Source of the DNA: an uncultured Pelagibacteraceae bacterium
Lineage (GTDB): Bacteria; Pseudomonadota; Alphaproteobacteria; Pelagibacterales; Pelagibacteraceae
Direction of reading: 5' to 3'
Assembly: GCA_902583455.1 (NCBI GenBank)
Contig: CACHVY010000001.1
Coordinates: forward strand, 1 to 64,000
DNA: 64,000 bases
This document shows positions 37,407-47,914 of the stretch, one piece after another. Made by a program: the position numbers and the translations under genes. How positions within the stretch are numbered: position 1 is the stretch's first letter; every line of letters begins with the position of its first letter. The notes beneath the pieces were generated by a model. The model did not search any database and was not told where the DNA came from. It was given only the letters and a program-made list of their open reading frames with translations.

Positions 37407-38717
37407 ATGCTAGACAAATATTTCGAATATAAAAAACATAAAACAGATTTTAGAACTGAAGTTATTGCGGGTGTAACTACATTTCTAACAATGGCCTATA
37501 TAATGTTCTTAAACCCTTTTATTTTATCGGGGGAATTCGCTGGACCTGAAAAGGGTTTTTTTGACTTTGGTGCAGTATTTACAGCCACAATTTTAGCAAC
37601 CGCTCTTGCTTGTTTCATAATGGCTTTTTACGGAAAAACTTGGCCAATAGGGCTTGCTCCAGGCATGGGAATAAATGCTTTTGTAGCTTTTGGTGTAGTT
37701 GCGGGTATGGGTTACACTCCACAAGCTGCTTTAGGTGCAGTTTTAGTGGCTGGAGTATTATTTTTGATTATTTCTCTTACACCTTTAAGAGCATGGTTAA
37801 TAAACTCAATTCCAAAAAGTTTAAAATTAGGAATTGGAGCAGGTATAGGATTGTTTTTAGCCATAATAGGATTAGAAATTATGGGAGTTGTTGGAGATCA
37901 TCCGGTTACTTTAGTAACTCTCGGTGATTTAAAAAATCCTTTAGTGCTATTAGGGTGCTTGGCTTTTGTTGCTATGGTTGTTCTTGAAAAACTTAAAGTT
38001 AAAGGAAATATTATAATTGGAATAATTGCTTTTAGTATAATTGCATGGGTAACGGGCTTAGCAAAATTTAATGGAGTAGTAAGCTCACCTCCGCCAATGA
38101 CATATTTATTTGATTTTGATTTAAAAGCGGCGTTATCAGCAAGTATGTCAACTGTAGTCTTTACATTATTATTTATCGATTTTTTTGATACTGCAGGAAC
38201 ATTAACATCTGTAGCTAATGTTGCTGGAAAAGTAGATAGCAAAGGTAGAGTTACAGATATAAATAAAGCCATGATGTCTGACAGTGTCGCTACAGTTGCT
38301 GGTGCTATGATGGGCACAACAACTGTAACAAGTTATGTAGAGTCAGGTGCTGGTGTTAAAGCAGGTGGAAGAACAGGTATGACCTCTTTAGTAATTGGTA
38401 TCCTGTTTTTATCATGCTTATTCTTTTCTCCTCTTGCAACAAGTTTGCCTAAGGAAATTGACGGAGCTGCACTTCTATATGTTGCTGTTCTTTTTGTAAG
38501 AAACATTACAGATATTGAGTGGAATGATATAGCAGAATCTGCTCCCTCAATTGTAGCAATGATAACAATGCCACTTACTTATAGTATTAGTAATGGAATT
38601 GCTTTAGCTTTTATATCTTATGCTTTGATTAAAATATTTACGGGAAAAATATCTAATACTTCTCCTGCTATTTGGTTAATAGCAGTTTTGAGTGTAATAA
38701 GTTTTCTTGTAGCGTAA
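37407..38717 (+). CDS. NCS2-family purine (hypoxanthine/guanine/adenine-type) permease
   Basis: EVIAGVTTFLTMAYIMFLNPFIL; LAPGMGINAFVAF; FVDFFDTAGTL-like LFIDFFDTAGTL. Confidence 0.92.
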   Translation: MLDKYFEYKKHKTDFRTEVIAGVTTFLTMAYIMFLNPFILSGEFAGPEKGFFDFGAVFTATILATALACFIMAFYGKTWPIGLAPGMGINAFVAFGVVAGMGYTPQAALGAVLVAGVLFLIISLTPLRAWLINSIPKSLKLGIGAGIGLFLAIIGLEIMGVVGDHPVTLVTLGDLKNPLVLLGCLAFVAMVVLEKLKVKGNIIIGIIAFSIIAWVTGLAKFNGVVSSPPPMTYLFDFDLKAALSASMSTVVFTLLFIDFFDTAGTLTSVANVAGKVDSKGRVTDINKAMMSDSVATVAGAMMGTTTVTSYVESGAGVKAGGRTGMTSLVIGILFLSCLFFSPLATSLPKEIDGAALLYVAVLFVRNITDIEWNDIAESAPSIVAMITMPLTYSISNGIALAFISYALIKIFTGKISNTSPAIWLIAVLSVISFLVA

Positions 38718-38726
38718 AATTTACGA

Positions 38727-38750
38727 GGGGCTGGCCAATAAACTAGCCCC
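38727..38750. terminator. intrinsic terminator between convergent permease and PRTase genes
   Basis: GGGGCT-GGCCAATAAACT-AGCCCC followed by TTTACTT. Confidence 0.65.
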
Positions 38751-38751
38751 T

Positions 38752-39282
38752 TTACTTCAATTCTTTTTTTAAATCTTCTATAGAAATTAATTCTCTTAAT
38801 TCGTAAGGAAACACAATCCAAGGATTATCTTGTAAATTGTGAACTATATAATCTGATTTAAAATTAGATTTTTCTTTTTTATAGAGCACAGCTGATTTGA
38901 AGTTAATTTTTTTATCTTTGAAGTCTTTATAATTTTCTAGCCATTTTAAAGTTTTTTCTAGAGTTACACCTGTATCAATTAGGTCGTCAGTTACTAATAT
39001 ATTTTCTCCATAACTCCTTGAGGTAGTTGACAAATCTCTTGCAAAAGTCAATTCGTTTTGTTTATCAGCAATTTGATTATTTTTTTCTGCTGAATAACTT
39101 TCAACCCCTAAATATCCACATTTTACATTAAAGATTCTACTTAAAATATCACCTACTCTAAGACCGCCTCTTGCAATACATATTATAAAGCTAGGTTTGA
39201 AGCCGCTGTCACTAATTTGGACTGCAAGATTATCTATAGACTTATTGTATGTATCCCAATCAATAATAAGTTTTTTTGACAT
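38752..39282 (-). CDS. purine phosphoribosyltransferase (xanthine/guanine PRTase-like)
   Basis: ILVTDDLIDTGVTLEKTLKWL PRPP motif; IARGGLRVGDILSR. Confidence 0.8.
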   Translation of the reverse strand: MSKKLIIDWDTYNKSIDNLAVQISDSGFKPSFIICIARGGLRVGDILSRIFNVKCGYLGVESYSAEKNNQIADKQNELTFARDLSTTSRSYGENILVTDDLIDTGVTLEKTLKWLENYKDFKDKKINFKSAVLYKKEKSNFKSDYIVHNLQDNPWIVFPYELRELISIEDLKKELK

Positions 39283-39330
39283 TTAGAATTTTATTACATA
39301 AAAAAATTCAGAAAAAGTAAAGATATTTTT

Positions 39331-39957
39331 CTAATATTGTATTGGTTCATCATCTATTGATCTCCATAAATACCATGTAGCTACAGTACAATAGGGAGTA
39401 AATTTTTTATTTAGCTTATTTACAAAATTTTTTGGAGGATGATATTTTTTTTTATAGTTATTTGAAATAGCTCTTAAAAGGCCAATATCTTGTATTGGCC
39501 AAATGTTTGATCTATTTAAATTAAAAATTAATACCATTTCTGCAGACCATCTCCCAATTTGACGTAAATCAGAGAGATATTCAATTGCTTCTTCGTCACT
39601 CATATATTTAATTTTTTTTGCGTCAAAGGTTTTATTCTTAATTTTTTTTGCAAGTTCTTGAATACCTTTTATCTTTTGTTTACTTAAACCACATTTTTTA
39701 AGTTTTAATTTATTTAACACTACAACATTACCAGGCTTTATTTTGCCTTTACATGCTTTTGAAAATTTTTTAAAAACTGAGTTAGCGGCTGCGACACTTA
39801 TTTGTTGACCAATAATGCTTTTACACAAAGAATAAAACAAATCTTTACGGGTTGTTAAGGTTTTATCAGGATATTTTAGTATTAACCCTTTCATTATTTT
39901 ATCTTTTTTTGATAAAACTTTTATTGCTTTATTCCAATAATACGGTTTTTTAGTCAT
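39331..39957 (-). CDS. DNA-3-methyladenine glycosylase II (AlkA-like, HhH-GPD)
   Basis: SIIGQQISVAAANSVFKKF; LRQIGRWSAEMVLIF; IWPIQDIGL catalytic Asp region. Confidence 0.88.
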   Translation of the reverse strand: MTKKPYYWNKAIKVLSKKDKIMKGLILKYPDKTLTTRKDLFYSLCKSIIGQQISVAAANSVFKKFSKACKGKIKPGNVVVLNKLKLKKCGLSKQKIKGIQELAKKIKNKTFDAKKIKYMSDEEAIEYLSDLRQIGRWSAEMVLIFNLNRSNIWPIQDIGLLRAISNNYKKKYHPPKNFVNKLNKKFTPYCTVATWYLWRSIDDEPIQY

Positions 39958-40831
39958 GTCTTTGTATTGTGGGTTCTTTTTTAATTATTATTTCACGTCT
40001 AAAAATTATAATTGAAGATAAGATTACTAATAATCCGCCAATTAATGATTTTAAAGATGGAACTTCACCCCATATTAAATAACCAAAAAAAATGGCAAAT
40101 ACTAATCCTAAATATTTTAATGGAGTAACTAAAGATACCTCAGAAAATTTATAAGATTGGCTTAGCCAGAGGTTTGCAACACCACCAAACAAACCAACTA
40201 GAGACAAAACAAAAAAATCGAAAAAGGAAGGTATTTTCCAACCATAAGGTAAAGTACATAATCCAGCTATTGTGATTGCTATCGAAAAATTTAATGAAAT
40301 TAACCAAACTGGTTCAGTTGAAGAAAGCTGTCTTATTGCAATTGCAACATATGAAAGACCAATACAAAAAATTATTGGGAAGATATAATAAATATTTAAA
40401 CTTTCAAAACCTGGTTCTGTAATAATTAGAATTCCTACAAATCCAATTACTACAGCGAGCCATCTATAGATACCAACCCTCTCACTTAAAAAAAATATTG
40501 AGAAAATAGTTGTAAATATAGGTGCAGCAAATGATATACTAACTACTGTAGCTAAAGGTAAATTTCTTAGTGCAATAAATATTGCTACCATTGCTATAAG
40601 ACCCACAAAACACCTTAAAAAATGTAAAAATGCTCTTTTTGTTTGATAAAAATTATTTATTCTATTTTTAGGTATTACAAAAAAATAAAATACTATACCA
40701 AAAAAACCTCTAAAAAAAACAACTTGACCAAGTGGGTAATCTGCAGTCCATTTTATTATTAAATCCATTAGTGAGAAGGCGCACACTGATAGAAACATGT
40801 ACAAAAAACCTAATTGATTTTTACTGAGCAT
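39950..40831 (-). CDS. EamA/DMT-superfamily transporter
   Basis: Ten TM, two EamA repeats; VVFFRGFFGIVFYF, LPLATVVSISFAAPIFTTIFS. Confidence 0.88.
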   Translation of the reverse strand: MLSKNQLGFLYMFLSVCAFSLMDLIIKWTADYPLGQVVFFRGFFGIVFYFFVIPKNRINNFYQTKRAFLHFLRCFVGLIAMVAIFIALRNLPLATVVSISFAAPIFTTIFSIFFLSERVGIYRWLAVVIGFVGILIITEPGFESLNIYYIFPIIFCIGLSYVAIAIRQLSSTEPVWLISLNFSIAITIAGLCTLPYGWKIPSFFDFFVLSLVGLFGGVANLWLSQSYKFSEVSLVTPLKYLGLVFAIFFGYLIWGEVPSLKSLIGGLLVILSSIIIFRREIIIKKEPTIQRHD

Positions 40832-40875
40832 ATGATTTACTCAACATACTTTTAGATACTTTAATTTAATAATCA

Positions 40876-41322
40876 ATGGAAATAGCAATATTAGGTTTAG
40901 GATGTTTTTGGGGACCAGAAAGAAAATTTGGTGAAATAGACGGTGTAACTAATACTGAAGTAGGATACTGCGGTGGAAAAAATAAAGATACAAATTATCA
41001 AGAAGTTTGCACTGGTACTACTGGACATGCTGAAGTAGTAAAAATTGAGTTTGATGAAAATATCATTTCATACGAAAAAATAATAAATCTATTTTTTGAT
41101 TTTCATGATCCAACAACTCTTGACCGACAAGGTCCAGATATAGGAACTCAATATAGAAGTGAAATTTTCTATTTAAATGAAATCCAAAAAAAAGTAGCTG
41201 GAAAAATTTTAGATAAGAGAAATTTAGATTTTAAAGGCAGGATTGTTACAAAAATAACTGAGGTTTTAAATTATTGTAAGGCAGAGGAATATCATCAAAA
41301 ATATCTTATGAAAAACCTATGA
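40876..41322 (+). CDS. msrA: peptide-methionine (S)-S-oxide reductase
   Basis: GLGCFWGPERKF; GYCGGKNKDTNYQEVCTGTTGHAEVV. Confidence 0.95.
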   Translation: MEIAILGLGCFWGPERKFGEIDGVTNTEVGYCGGKNKDTNYQEVCTGTTGHAEVVKIEFDENIISYEKIINLFFDFHDPTTLDRQGPDIGTQYRSEIFYLNEIQKKVAGKILDKRNLDFKGRIVTKITEVLNYCKAEEYHQKYLMKNL

Positions 41323-42143
41323 GCCTAATATCAACAGACTTTGCAGAAAAAAATTTAAAAGAATTTAAAATAATTGATGCTTCATGGCATTTACCAACTG
41401 AAAATAGGGATCCTTATTTAGAATATCAGGAGAGTCATATTCCTAACTCCGTCTTTTTCGACCTAGACAATACATCTGAAAAAAATACTGATCTCCCCCA
41501 CATGTTGCCCTCAGAGGATCAATGGAGCAAAAGTATTTCTAAGTTGGGCATTTCTAATAATGATAAAATTCTTATATACGATAACTCAAGATTATATTCT
41601 GCTTGCAGATGTTGGTTTTCTTTATTGTATTTTGGGCATGACATTGGAAAATTGTATATTTTGAACGGAGGATTGAAAAAATGGAAACAAGAAAATAAAG
41701 CTTTAACTGATGAGAAAACCAATATCGTAACTTCAAATTACAAAGCAATTAAAAAAGAAAATTATGTTTTTAATATTAGCCAAATAAATGAAAATATTGA
41801 TACAAATAATTTTGCAGTTGTTGATGCAAGAAGTCTTAAAAGATTTAATGGAGAAATAGATGAGCCTAGAAAAGGATTAAGAAGAGGAAGTATCAAAAAT
41901 TCTTTATGTTTGCCTTATGGAGAATGTATAAATCAAATTACAAACGAATTAAAAACCAAGGACGAACTTAAGTTAATTTTTGAAAAAATAATAAAAACAA
42001 AGAACAACAATAAATTTGTTTTTACTTGTGGATCAGGAGTCACTGCTTCAGTGCTAGCATATGCTTATAAGATAGTAAATAAAGACTACCAGCCAATTAT
42101 TTATGATGGATCTTGGAGTGAATATGGTAAGTATTCACCATGA
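41319..42143 (+). CDS. sseA: 3-mercaptopyruvate/thiosulfate sulfurtransferase (tandem rhodanese)
   Basis: IIDASWHLP, HIPNSVFFDLD, VVDARSLKRFNG, FTCGSGVTASVLAYAY. Confidence 0.92.
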   Translation: MSLISTDFAEKNLKEFKIIDASWHLPTENRDPYLEYQESHIPNSVFFDLDNTSEKNTDLPHMLPSEDQWSKSISKLGISNNDKILIYDNSRLYSACRCWFSLLYFGHDIGKLYILNGGLKKWKQENKALTDEKTNIVTSNYKAIKKENYVFNISQINENIDTNNFAVVDARSLKRFNGEIDEPRKGLRRGSIKNSLCLPYGECINQITNELKTKDELKLIFEKIIKTKNNNKFVFTCGSGVTASVLAYAYKIVNKDYQPIIYDGSWSEYGKYSP

Positions 42144-43003
42144 TTAAATCGAAAAAAATTCAATTTTTTTTAATAGTTTTATTAATTATTATTATTTCAG
42201 TAATAGTTGGTAGGCATTTTGTTACTAAACACTTTGTAAAGAAATTTTCTAAGATGCCACCGCCAGGTGTAATAGTTAACGCCGTAAGTAAGTCCACATT
42301 TTATGAAAGTATAGAAACTTTTGGAACCGCATTATCTCTTAAAAATAAAAATTATAGAATTAAAAAAAGTGAAATATTAAACGAAAACATAATTATAGGT
42401 AAGGTTGTTGAAAAGGGAGAGGTTATTTTTGAAACTTCAGATAAAAAAATTATTGCACCTTTTAAAGGTATTTTAGGGAAAAGAGAAATAGCACAAGGAG
42501 TTTTGGGAACTGAGTCTTTTATATTAACTTTGGATGATACAACATCAATATTACTAAATATTAAAGTTCCTGAAATATATTTAAACATATTAAAACCTGG
42601 GCTTTCAGCTGAAGTAAAATCAGATTCGTTTGAAAAAAAATTTTACGGTACTATAGAGTCTGTCAGTTCAAGGGTAGACCCCAGTACAAGATCTGTACTT
42701 TCAAGTATAATTGTTGAAAATAAAGACTTAAAGTTAATTCCAGGTATGCTTTTAGATATAAAAATTATTTACGATAAAAAAGAACAATTAGGAATTCCTG
42801 AAAATTCACTTTTAATTCAAGGTGAAACTGCTTTTGTCTACAAAGTTCTAGAAGATAATACGGTCAATAAGATCAAAGTGAAAATTGGAAAGAGAAACTT
42901 TGGTAAAGTTTCGATAATTGATGGATTGTCTTTAGGAGACAAAATAGTTACCGAAGGAATTTCAAAAGTGAGAGACAAAATTAAAATAAAAATTTTAAAT
43001 TAA
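42140..43003 (+). CDS. RND efflux periplasmic adaptor (membrane fusion protein)
   Basis: N-terminal TM, IIAPFKGILGKREIAQG, VDPSTRSVLSSIIVEN; upstream of RND permease. Confidence 0.9.
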   Translation: MIKSKKIQFFLIVLLIIIISVIVGRHFVTKHFVKKFSKMPPPGVIVNAVSKSTFYESIETFGTALSLKNKNYRIKKSEILNENIIIGKVVEKGEVIFETSDKKIIAPFKGILGKREIAQGVLGTESFILTLDDTTSILLNIKVPEIYLNILKPGLSAEVKSDSFEKKFYGTIESVSSRVDPSTRSVLSSIIVENKDLKLIPGMLLDIKIIYDKKEQLGIPENSLLIQGETAFVYKVLEDNTVNKIKVKIGKRNFGKVSIIDGLSLGDKIVTEGISKVRDKIKIKILN

Positions 43004-43004
43004 A

Positions 43005-46000
43005 ATGTTTCTAACTGATTTATCTATTAAAAGACCTGTCATTGCCTCAGTGATGAGTTTGGTATTAGTAATATTTGGAAGTCTAGTTTTTTTTGATATC
43101 CCCACTAATGAAATTCCAGATATTGATAGGCCAGTAGTATCGATACAAACAGATTATAAAGGCGCGTCTGCAAATGTTGTTGATAAACAAATTACTCAAA
43201 AAATTGAGGACTTTGTTGGAGGTACTGCCGGGTTAGTCTCTATAGAGTCAATGAGTGAAGATGAAAGGTCAAGAATTGATCTAACATTCAAAGATAATCT
43301 TGATATTGATGATGTGGCAAATGACGTGAGAAGTTCGATTGCAAGAGTATTAGATAATTTACCTACTGAGTCGGATGCACCTGAAATATTCAAACAATCA
43401 GCTGGTTTTAGAACAACCATGTGGTTAAGTTTTAGTTCTGACTTTATGTCTGATCTTGAATTGACAGATTATGCGGATAGGTATTTAACCGACTATTTTT
43501 CAACAGTTGAAGGTGTTGGAAGAGTGAGGTTGGGTGGAGAGAGGGAACTTTCTCTAAGGGTCTGGTTAGATCCACTGTCATTAGCAGCTAGAGATCTTAC
43601 AACTCAAGATATAGAAAATGTCCTTAGGCAGGAGAATGTAGAATTTCCTGCTGGAAAAATAGAGTCTAAAGATATTGATTTAACAATTAAACTCGAAAAT
43701 GCATATGAATCGCTTGAATCTTTTAAAAAATTGCCATTAAAAAAATCGATAGACGGATCTATTACCAAACTTGAAGATGTTGCTAGAATCGAATTCGGTC
43801 CAGTGTCAACAAGAACATTATTTAAAGGAAATGGTAGACAAGTAGTGGGTATAGGTATTTATCAAAACTCAGATGCAAATACTATTTCTGTAGCAAATAG
43901 AATTAAAAAAAAAATAAAACAAATTGAACCCAGTCTACCAGATGGAACAAAATTAGAAGTTTCTTTTGATAGGAGTAATTACATTTCAAGTGCAATTAAA
44001 GAGGTTTATAAAACACTTTTTGTAGCCTTAATACTTGTATCATTTATAATTTATTCTTTTTTAGGTAATTTAAGGTCATTAATAGTACCTCTTGTTGCTT
44101 TGCCCGTTTCATTAATTTCTACGTTTCTAGCAATATATTTTTTCGATTTCTCAATAAATCTTTTCACATTAATGGCACTAGTACTTGCCATTGGAATTGT
44201 AGTAGACGACGCCATAGTAATGTTAGAGAATATTGTAAGAAGAGTTGAGCTTGGAGAGTCGCCGTTAGTTGCGGCTTACAAAGGATCGAAACAAGTTTCA
44301 TTTGCAATTATTGCAACAACTTTAGTTCTTGTGGCTGTTTTTATTCCTTTAATTTTTGTTAAGGGATTATCAAGTGTTCTTTATATGGAAACTGCCGTTA
44401 CCTTAAGCTTTGCAGTGATAATTTCTAGTTTTGTAGCTTTATCCCTTAGCCCTATGCTAGCAAGTAAGGTCCTAGGACAAAATGATAAAAAAAATAAATT
44501 AACTCACAGTTTCGAAAAAAAACTGAAAGATTTTAAAATATTTTATAAGAACTCGCTTTCATACTGGGTCGATAAGAAAAAGACAGTTATATTTTTTTTG
44601 TTTTCTGTATTAATATTAACGATAGCAGCATTTCTTTATGCTCCCAAACAACTAATTCCAAAAGAAGATAGAGGAGCTTTTTTTGTAATTGTAAAAGCAC
44701 CACAAAGTTCTGGCTTTGATTTTACATCAAACAAAGCACAAGAAATTGAAGGATTTCTCCTCCCTAAAATTGGCAAAGGTGAGTACAGAAGAGTGATATT
44801 AAGAGTACCTGGGTTTGGAAAAAGTAGTAAACAAGTAAACTCTGCATTCATAATCGCTTTACTAGAGAGTTGGGAAAAAAGAGACAGAAGTGGACAAAAA
44901 ATTATGATGGAGTCTTTTAAAGAGATTTCTAAAGTTCCTGGAGTTTTAGCTTTTCCAATAATGCCACAAGGAATTAGAACTGGTGGTGTAGAAAAACCTA
45001 TTCAATTTGTAATACAAGGAAATACTTATGAAGAATTAATAAGATGGAAAGAAATAATAAAATTGGAGGCAAGAAAAAATAAAAATCTTACTAATGTTGA
45101 GGATGATTTTGAACTAAATAAACCAATTTTAAATGTAAAAATTGATCAAAAAAAAACCTCTGACTTAGGTATCTCGACTGTAGAGATAGGAAAAACTATT
45201 GAAACAATTTTTGGTTCAAAAAATGTTACTAACTTTACTAAAGACGGAAAAGAATATTCTATAATATTGCAGGGTGATATATCTAATAGAAATGAGCCAT
45301 CTAGTTTAAATAAAGTTTATGTAAGATCAAAAAATACTAACAAGCTAATTTCTCTTTCTAATTTAGTTACAATTGACGAGGAAGGCACTGCTCCATTTTT
45401 ATCGAGATATAATAGACAAAAAGCTGTAACAATATCTGCGAATATTATTGGTGATTACACATTAGTATCAGCACTTAATTTTTTGGAAGATGTTGTAAAG
45501 AAGAATACCCCAGAAGCCAGGGTTGAATTCAAGGGTGAAAGTGAGCAAATAAAGGAAATTAGTTATCAAATTTATTTAATTTTTGTTTTAGCATTAATAA
45601 CTGCTTATTTAGTAATGGCTGCCCAATTTGAAAGTTTCAAACATCCGTTAACCATCATGTTAACAGTTCCACTTGCTATTTTAGGTGGTTTGGTCGGTTT
45701 GTTATTAGTAGGAAGTTCAATAAATGTTTATAGTCAAATAGCATTAATTATTCTTATAGGTTTAGCCACAAAAAATGGGATATTGATTGTTGAATTTGCA
45801 AATCAATTAAGAGCCGAAGGTAAGAATATTAAAACAGCTGTTATGGAGTCAGCTAGCATTAGATTAAGACCAATATTAATGACATCTTCCTCTACTATAT
45901 TTGGAGTTTTACCATTAATAATTAGCAGCGGTCCTGGCGAGGCAAGTAGATTAACTGTTGGTATAACGATATTTGCAGGTATGTTTTTTTCAACATTTTT

Positions 46001-46097
46001 TACCTTGTATGTAATACCAGTAATTTATTTGATAATTGGAAAAAATACTAAAAGTATTAATTATATTGAGGAAAAATTAAATAAAGAGTTAAATTAA
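43005..46097 (+). CDS. RND efflux transporter permease (AcrB/MexF-like)
   Basis: IKRPVIASVMSLVLVIFG; VLAIGIVVDDAIVMLENIVRR; 1030 aa. Confidence 0.96.
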   Translation: MFLTDLSIKRPVIASVMSLVLVIFGSLVFFDIPTNEIPDIDRPVVSIQTDYKGASANVVDKQITQKIEDFVGGTAGLVSIESMSEDERSRIDLTFKDNLDIDDVANDVRSSIARVLDNLPTESDAPEIFKQSAGFRTTMWLSFSSDFMSDLELTDYADRYLTDYFSTVEGVGRVRLGGERELSLRVWLDPLSLAARDLTTQDIENVLRQENVEFPAGKIESKDIDLTIKLENAYESLESFKKLPLKKSIDGSITKLEDVARIEFGPVSTRTLFKGNGRQVVGIGIYQNSDANTISVANRIKKKIKQIEPSLPDGTKLEVSFDRSNYISSAIKEVYKTLFVALILVSFIIYSFLGNLRSLIVPLVALPVSLISTFLAIYFFDFSINLFTLMALVLAIGIVVDDAIVMLENIVRRVELGESPLVAAYKGSKQVSFAIIATTLVLVAVFIPLIFVKGLSSVLYMETAVTLSFAVIISSFVALSLSPMLASKVLGQNDKKNKLTHSFEKKLKDFKIFYKNSLSYWVDKKKTVIFFLFSVLILTIAAFLYAPKQLIPKEDRGAFFVIVKAPQSSGFDFTSNKAQEIEGFLLPKIGKGEYRRVILRVPGFGKSSKQVNSAFIIALLESWEKRDRSGQKIMMESFKEISKVPGVLAFPIMPQGIRTGGVEKPIQFVIQGNTYEELIRWKEIIKLEARKNKNLTNVEDDFELNKPILNVKIDQKKTSDLGISTVEIGKTIETIFGSKNVTNFTKDGKEYSIILQGDISNRNEPSSLNKVYVRSKNTNKLISLSNLVTIDEEGTAPFLSRYNRQKAVTISANIIGDYTLVSALNFLEDVVKKNTPEARVEFKGESEQIKEISYQIYLIFVLALITAYLVMAAQFESFKHPLTIMLTVPLAILGGLVGLLLVGSSINVYSQIALIILIGLATKNGILIVEFANQLRAEGKNIKTAVMESASIRLRPILMTSSSTIFGVLPLIISSGPGEASRLTVGITIFAGMFFSTFFTLYVIPVIYLIIGKNTKSINYIEEKLNKELN

Positions 46098-46690
46098 TAA
46101 ATTATAAATTTCTTTCGACTTAATTTTTTTTTACACTTCGTTAATTGTTTTTTATATATTTCAGAATAACCTTTTACTTTTTTAGCTAAATTAATAACCT
46201 TTTTATTTCTTTTGTAGTGTTTATAATTGCCCCACCCTTCATGGTAAGCAATGTATTGTCTAAAAGGATCTTCTTTTGAAATTTTTAGTATTTTTGAGGA
46301 TTTGCTTGTATACCATCCTATAAAATCTACACTATCTTTGAACCTGTTTCTAATTGCTAGCGGATTGTTTGTTTCTTTTTTGTATTGTTTCCAGGTACCC
46401 TTGACTGCTTGAGAATACCCAAAAGAAGATGAAGGTCTTTTATAAGGAATTATTTTAAAAATCTTATTTCTCTCGGGTTTAGCAAGCCAATCGAAATCAG
46501 ACTCCATTTTAATTATTGCTAATTGTATATAAATTGGTGTGCCCCATTTTTGCTCTGTTTTTTTTGAATGCTTGTACCATAAATATCTTTCAGAGAATAT
46601 TGAACAGCCATCAGATGTATTTTTTGGTATCGATGAGCAACTTACTAAAAAAAAGAAAAAAATTATCCAAGTTTTTTTAAAATGAATCAC
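46094..46690 (-). CDS. lipoprotein with lytic transglycosylase (SLT)-like domain
   Basis: Lipobox LVSC; QLAIIKMESDFDW; SSSFGYSQAVKGTW. Confidence 0.78.
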   Translation of the reverse strand: MIHFKKTWIIFFFFLVSCSSIPKNTSDGCSIFSERYLWYKHSKKTEQKWGTPIYIQLAIIKMESDFDWLAKPERNKIFKIIPYKRPSSSFGYSQAVKGTWKQYKKETNNPLAIRNRFKDSVDFIGWYTSKSSKILKISKEDPFRQYIAYHEGWGNYKHYKRNKKVINLAKKVKGYSEIYKKQLTKCKKKLSRKKFIIY

Positions 46691-46704
46691 TTCAGAATTA
46701 TAAT

Positions 46705-47223
46705 TTATTTATTTTTTTTTCTCCATTCCCATGGTTTATCAAACTGACCTTTCCATAATCCCAATTTTTCTCTCTTAGCTTGTATTTCAGAACTAATGTA
46801 TTTTTTTGAATATTTGGTGTAATTTAATGCTAACCCATTTTTAACCATCCAATTGTTTAAATCTATTTTTTTTTTATAACAAATTGCAATTAATCTTTTA
46901 TAGCGATCATACTTTTCACCTTTACATTTTATTTTATTTTTTGAAATAATTTTATCTAATCTTTCTTTTGCTACTAAACCACATTTGTATTTTTTATTTA
47001 AAGTAATAAAATTAAATTGTATCCAGGGTTTTTTACAGTGTTGTTCAATTTCAGGTGCATCTATTCCTAATAATCGAATTTTTTTTTTATCTATAATTAT
47101 TGTGTCACCATCAATAACTTTTGCAAATCCCTCAACCTCTAATGAATGAATAGGTTTTGAAATTAAAAAAAAAAAAATAATTAAACTATAAAAAATCTTT
47201 TTTTGCAGTTTGCAGCAGTTCAT
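46705..47223 (-). CDS. secreted thermonuclease (SNase) family protein
   Basis: Signal peptide; VIDGDTIIIDKKKIRLLGIDAPEI. Confidence 0.9.
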   Translation of the reverse strand: MNCCKLQKKIFYSLIIFFFLISKPIHSLEVEGFAKVIDGDTIIIDKKKIRLLGIDAPEIEQHCKKPWIQFNFITLNKKYKCGLVAKERLDKIISKNKIKCKGEKYDRYKRLIAICYKKKIDLNNWMVKNGLALNYTKYSKKYISSEIQAKREKLGLWKGQFDKPWEWRKKNK

Positions 47224-47494
47224 TTAATTTTTCTCTAACATCATTTTCTGAAATATTTTTGTCTTTTAAATCTTGGTACAACTTTTTAATTATATCTTCA
47301 TCACCTGGTTCGCTAAAATCAGATTTTATTACTTCTAATATATATTGTTCTTTTTCTTGATCTTTTTTTCCCAAAATTTCTGCAGCCCATTCACCTAAGT
47401 ATTTGTTTCTTTTTGAATTTACTTTAAATTTAAGCTCTTCATCATGAGCAAACTTATTTTCAAAATTTTTTTTTCTATCTTCGAATGAACTCAT
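47186..47494 (-). CDS. DUF1476 protein (F1-ATPase inhibitor zeta subunit family)
   Basis: MSSFEDRKKNFENKFAHDEELKFKVNSKRNKYLGEWAAEILG. Confidence 0.9.
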   Translation of the reverse strand: MSSFEDRKKNFENKFAHDEELKFKVNSKRNKYLGEWAAEILGKKDQEKEQYILEVIKSDFSEPGDEDIIKKLYQDLKDKNISENDVREKLNELLQTAKKDFL

Positions 47495-47876
47495 AAAATT
47501 TCATTAATATATAAGAAATTATAACACCTGTTATGTTACCAATCAAATCCTCAAATTGAAAACTTCTATTTGGAATAACAATGTGTGCTAGTTCTAGGAT
47601 TATCGAAATAAAAAGTAAATATAAAAAAATGTAATTAAGTTTTTTTGAGTTATTTGAATAATTTAAAATAGCAATAAATGATAAAATTAAAAACGTATAG
47701 AGATGATTGGATGATAAAGATAAAAAATCTCCAGTTAATTGAGGCTGCGATTCTAAATTTCCATATAGTATCCATCCAAGAATACTACCTGGATATAAAT
47801 ACAGAATTATTATAGTAAAATTAGAAATTTTGAAAAATAAGTCTAAATATTTTCTAATATTTCTCATTATAAACAT
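47475..47876 (-). CDS. VanZ-like small membrane protein
   Basis: Four TM; ILELAHIVIPNRSFQFEDLIGNITG. Confidence 0.75.
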   Translation of the reverse strand: MFIMRNIRKYLDLFFKISNFTIIILYLYPGSILGWILYGNLESQPQLTGDFLSLSSNHLYTFLILSFIAILNYSNNSKKLNYIFLYLLFISIILELAHIVIPNRSFQFEDLIGNITGVIISYILMKFYEFIRR

Positions 47877-47914
47877 TTATTTAATTGTAATTTTAAGTTA
47901 CTAAACATGTATAA

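Noticed and set aside
37610-38317. Long alternative-frame/antisense ORFs (37610..37927 +, 37898..38317 -) in the purine permease
   Set aside because: The conserved NCS2 permease frame explains the region
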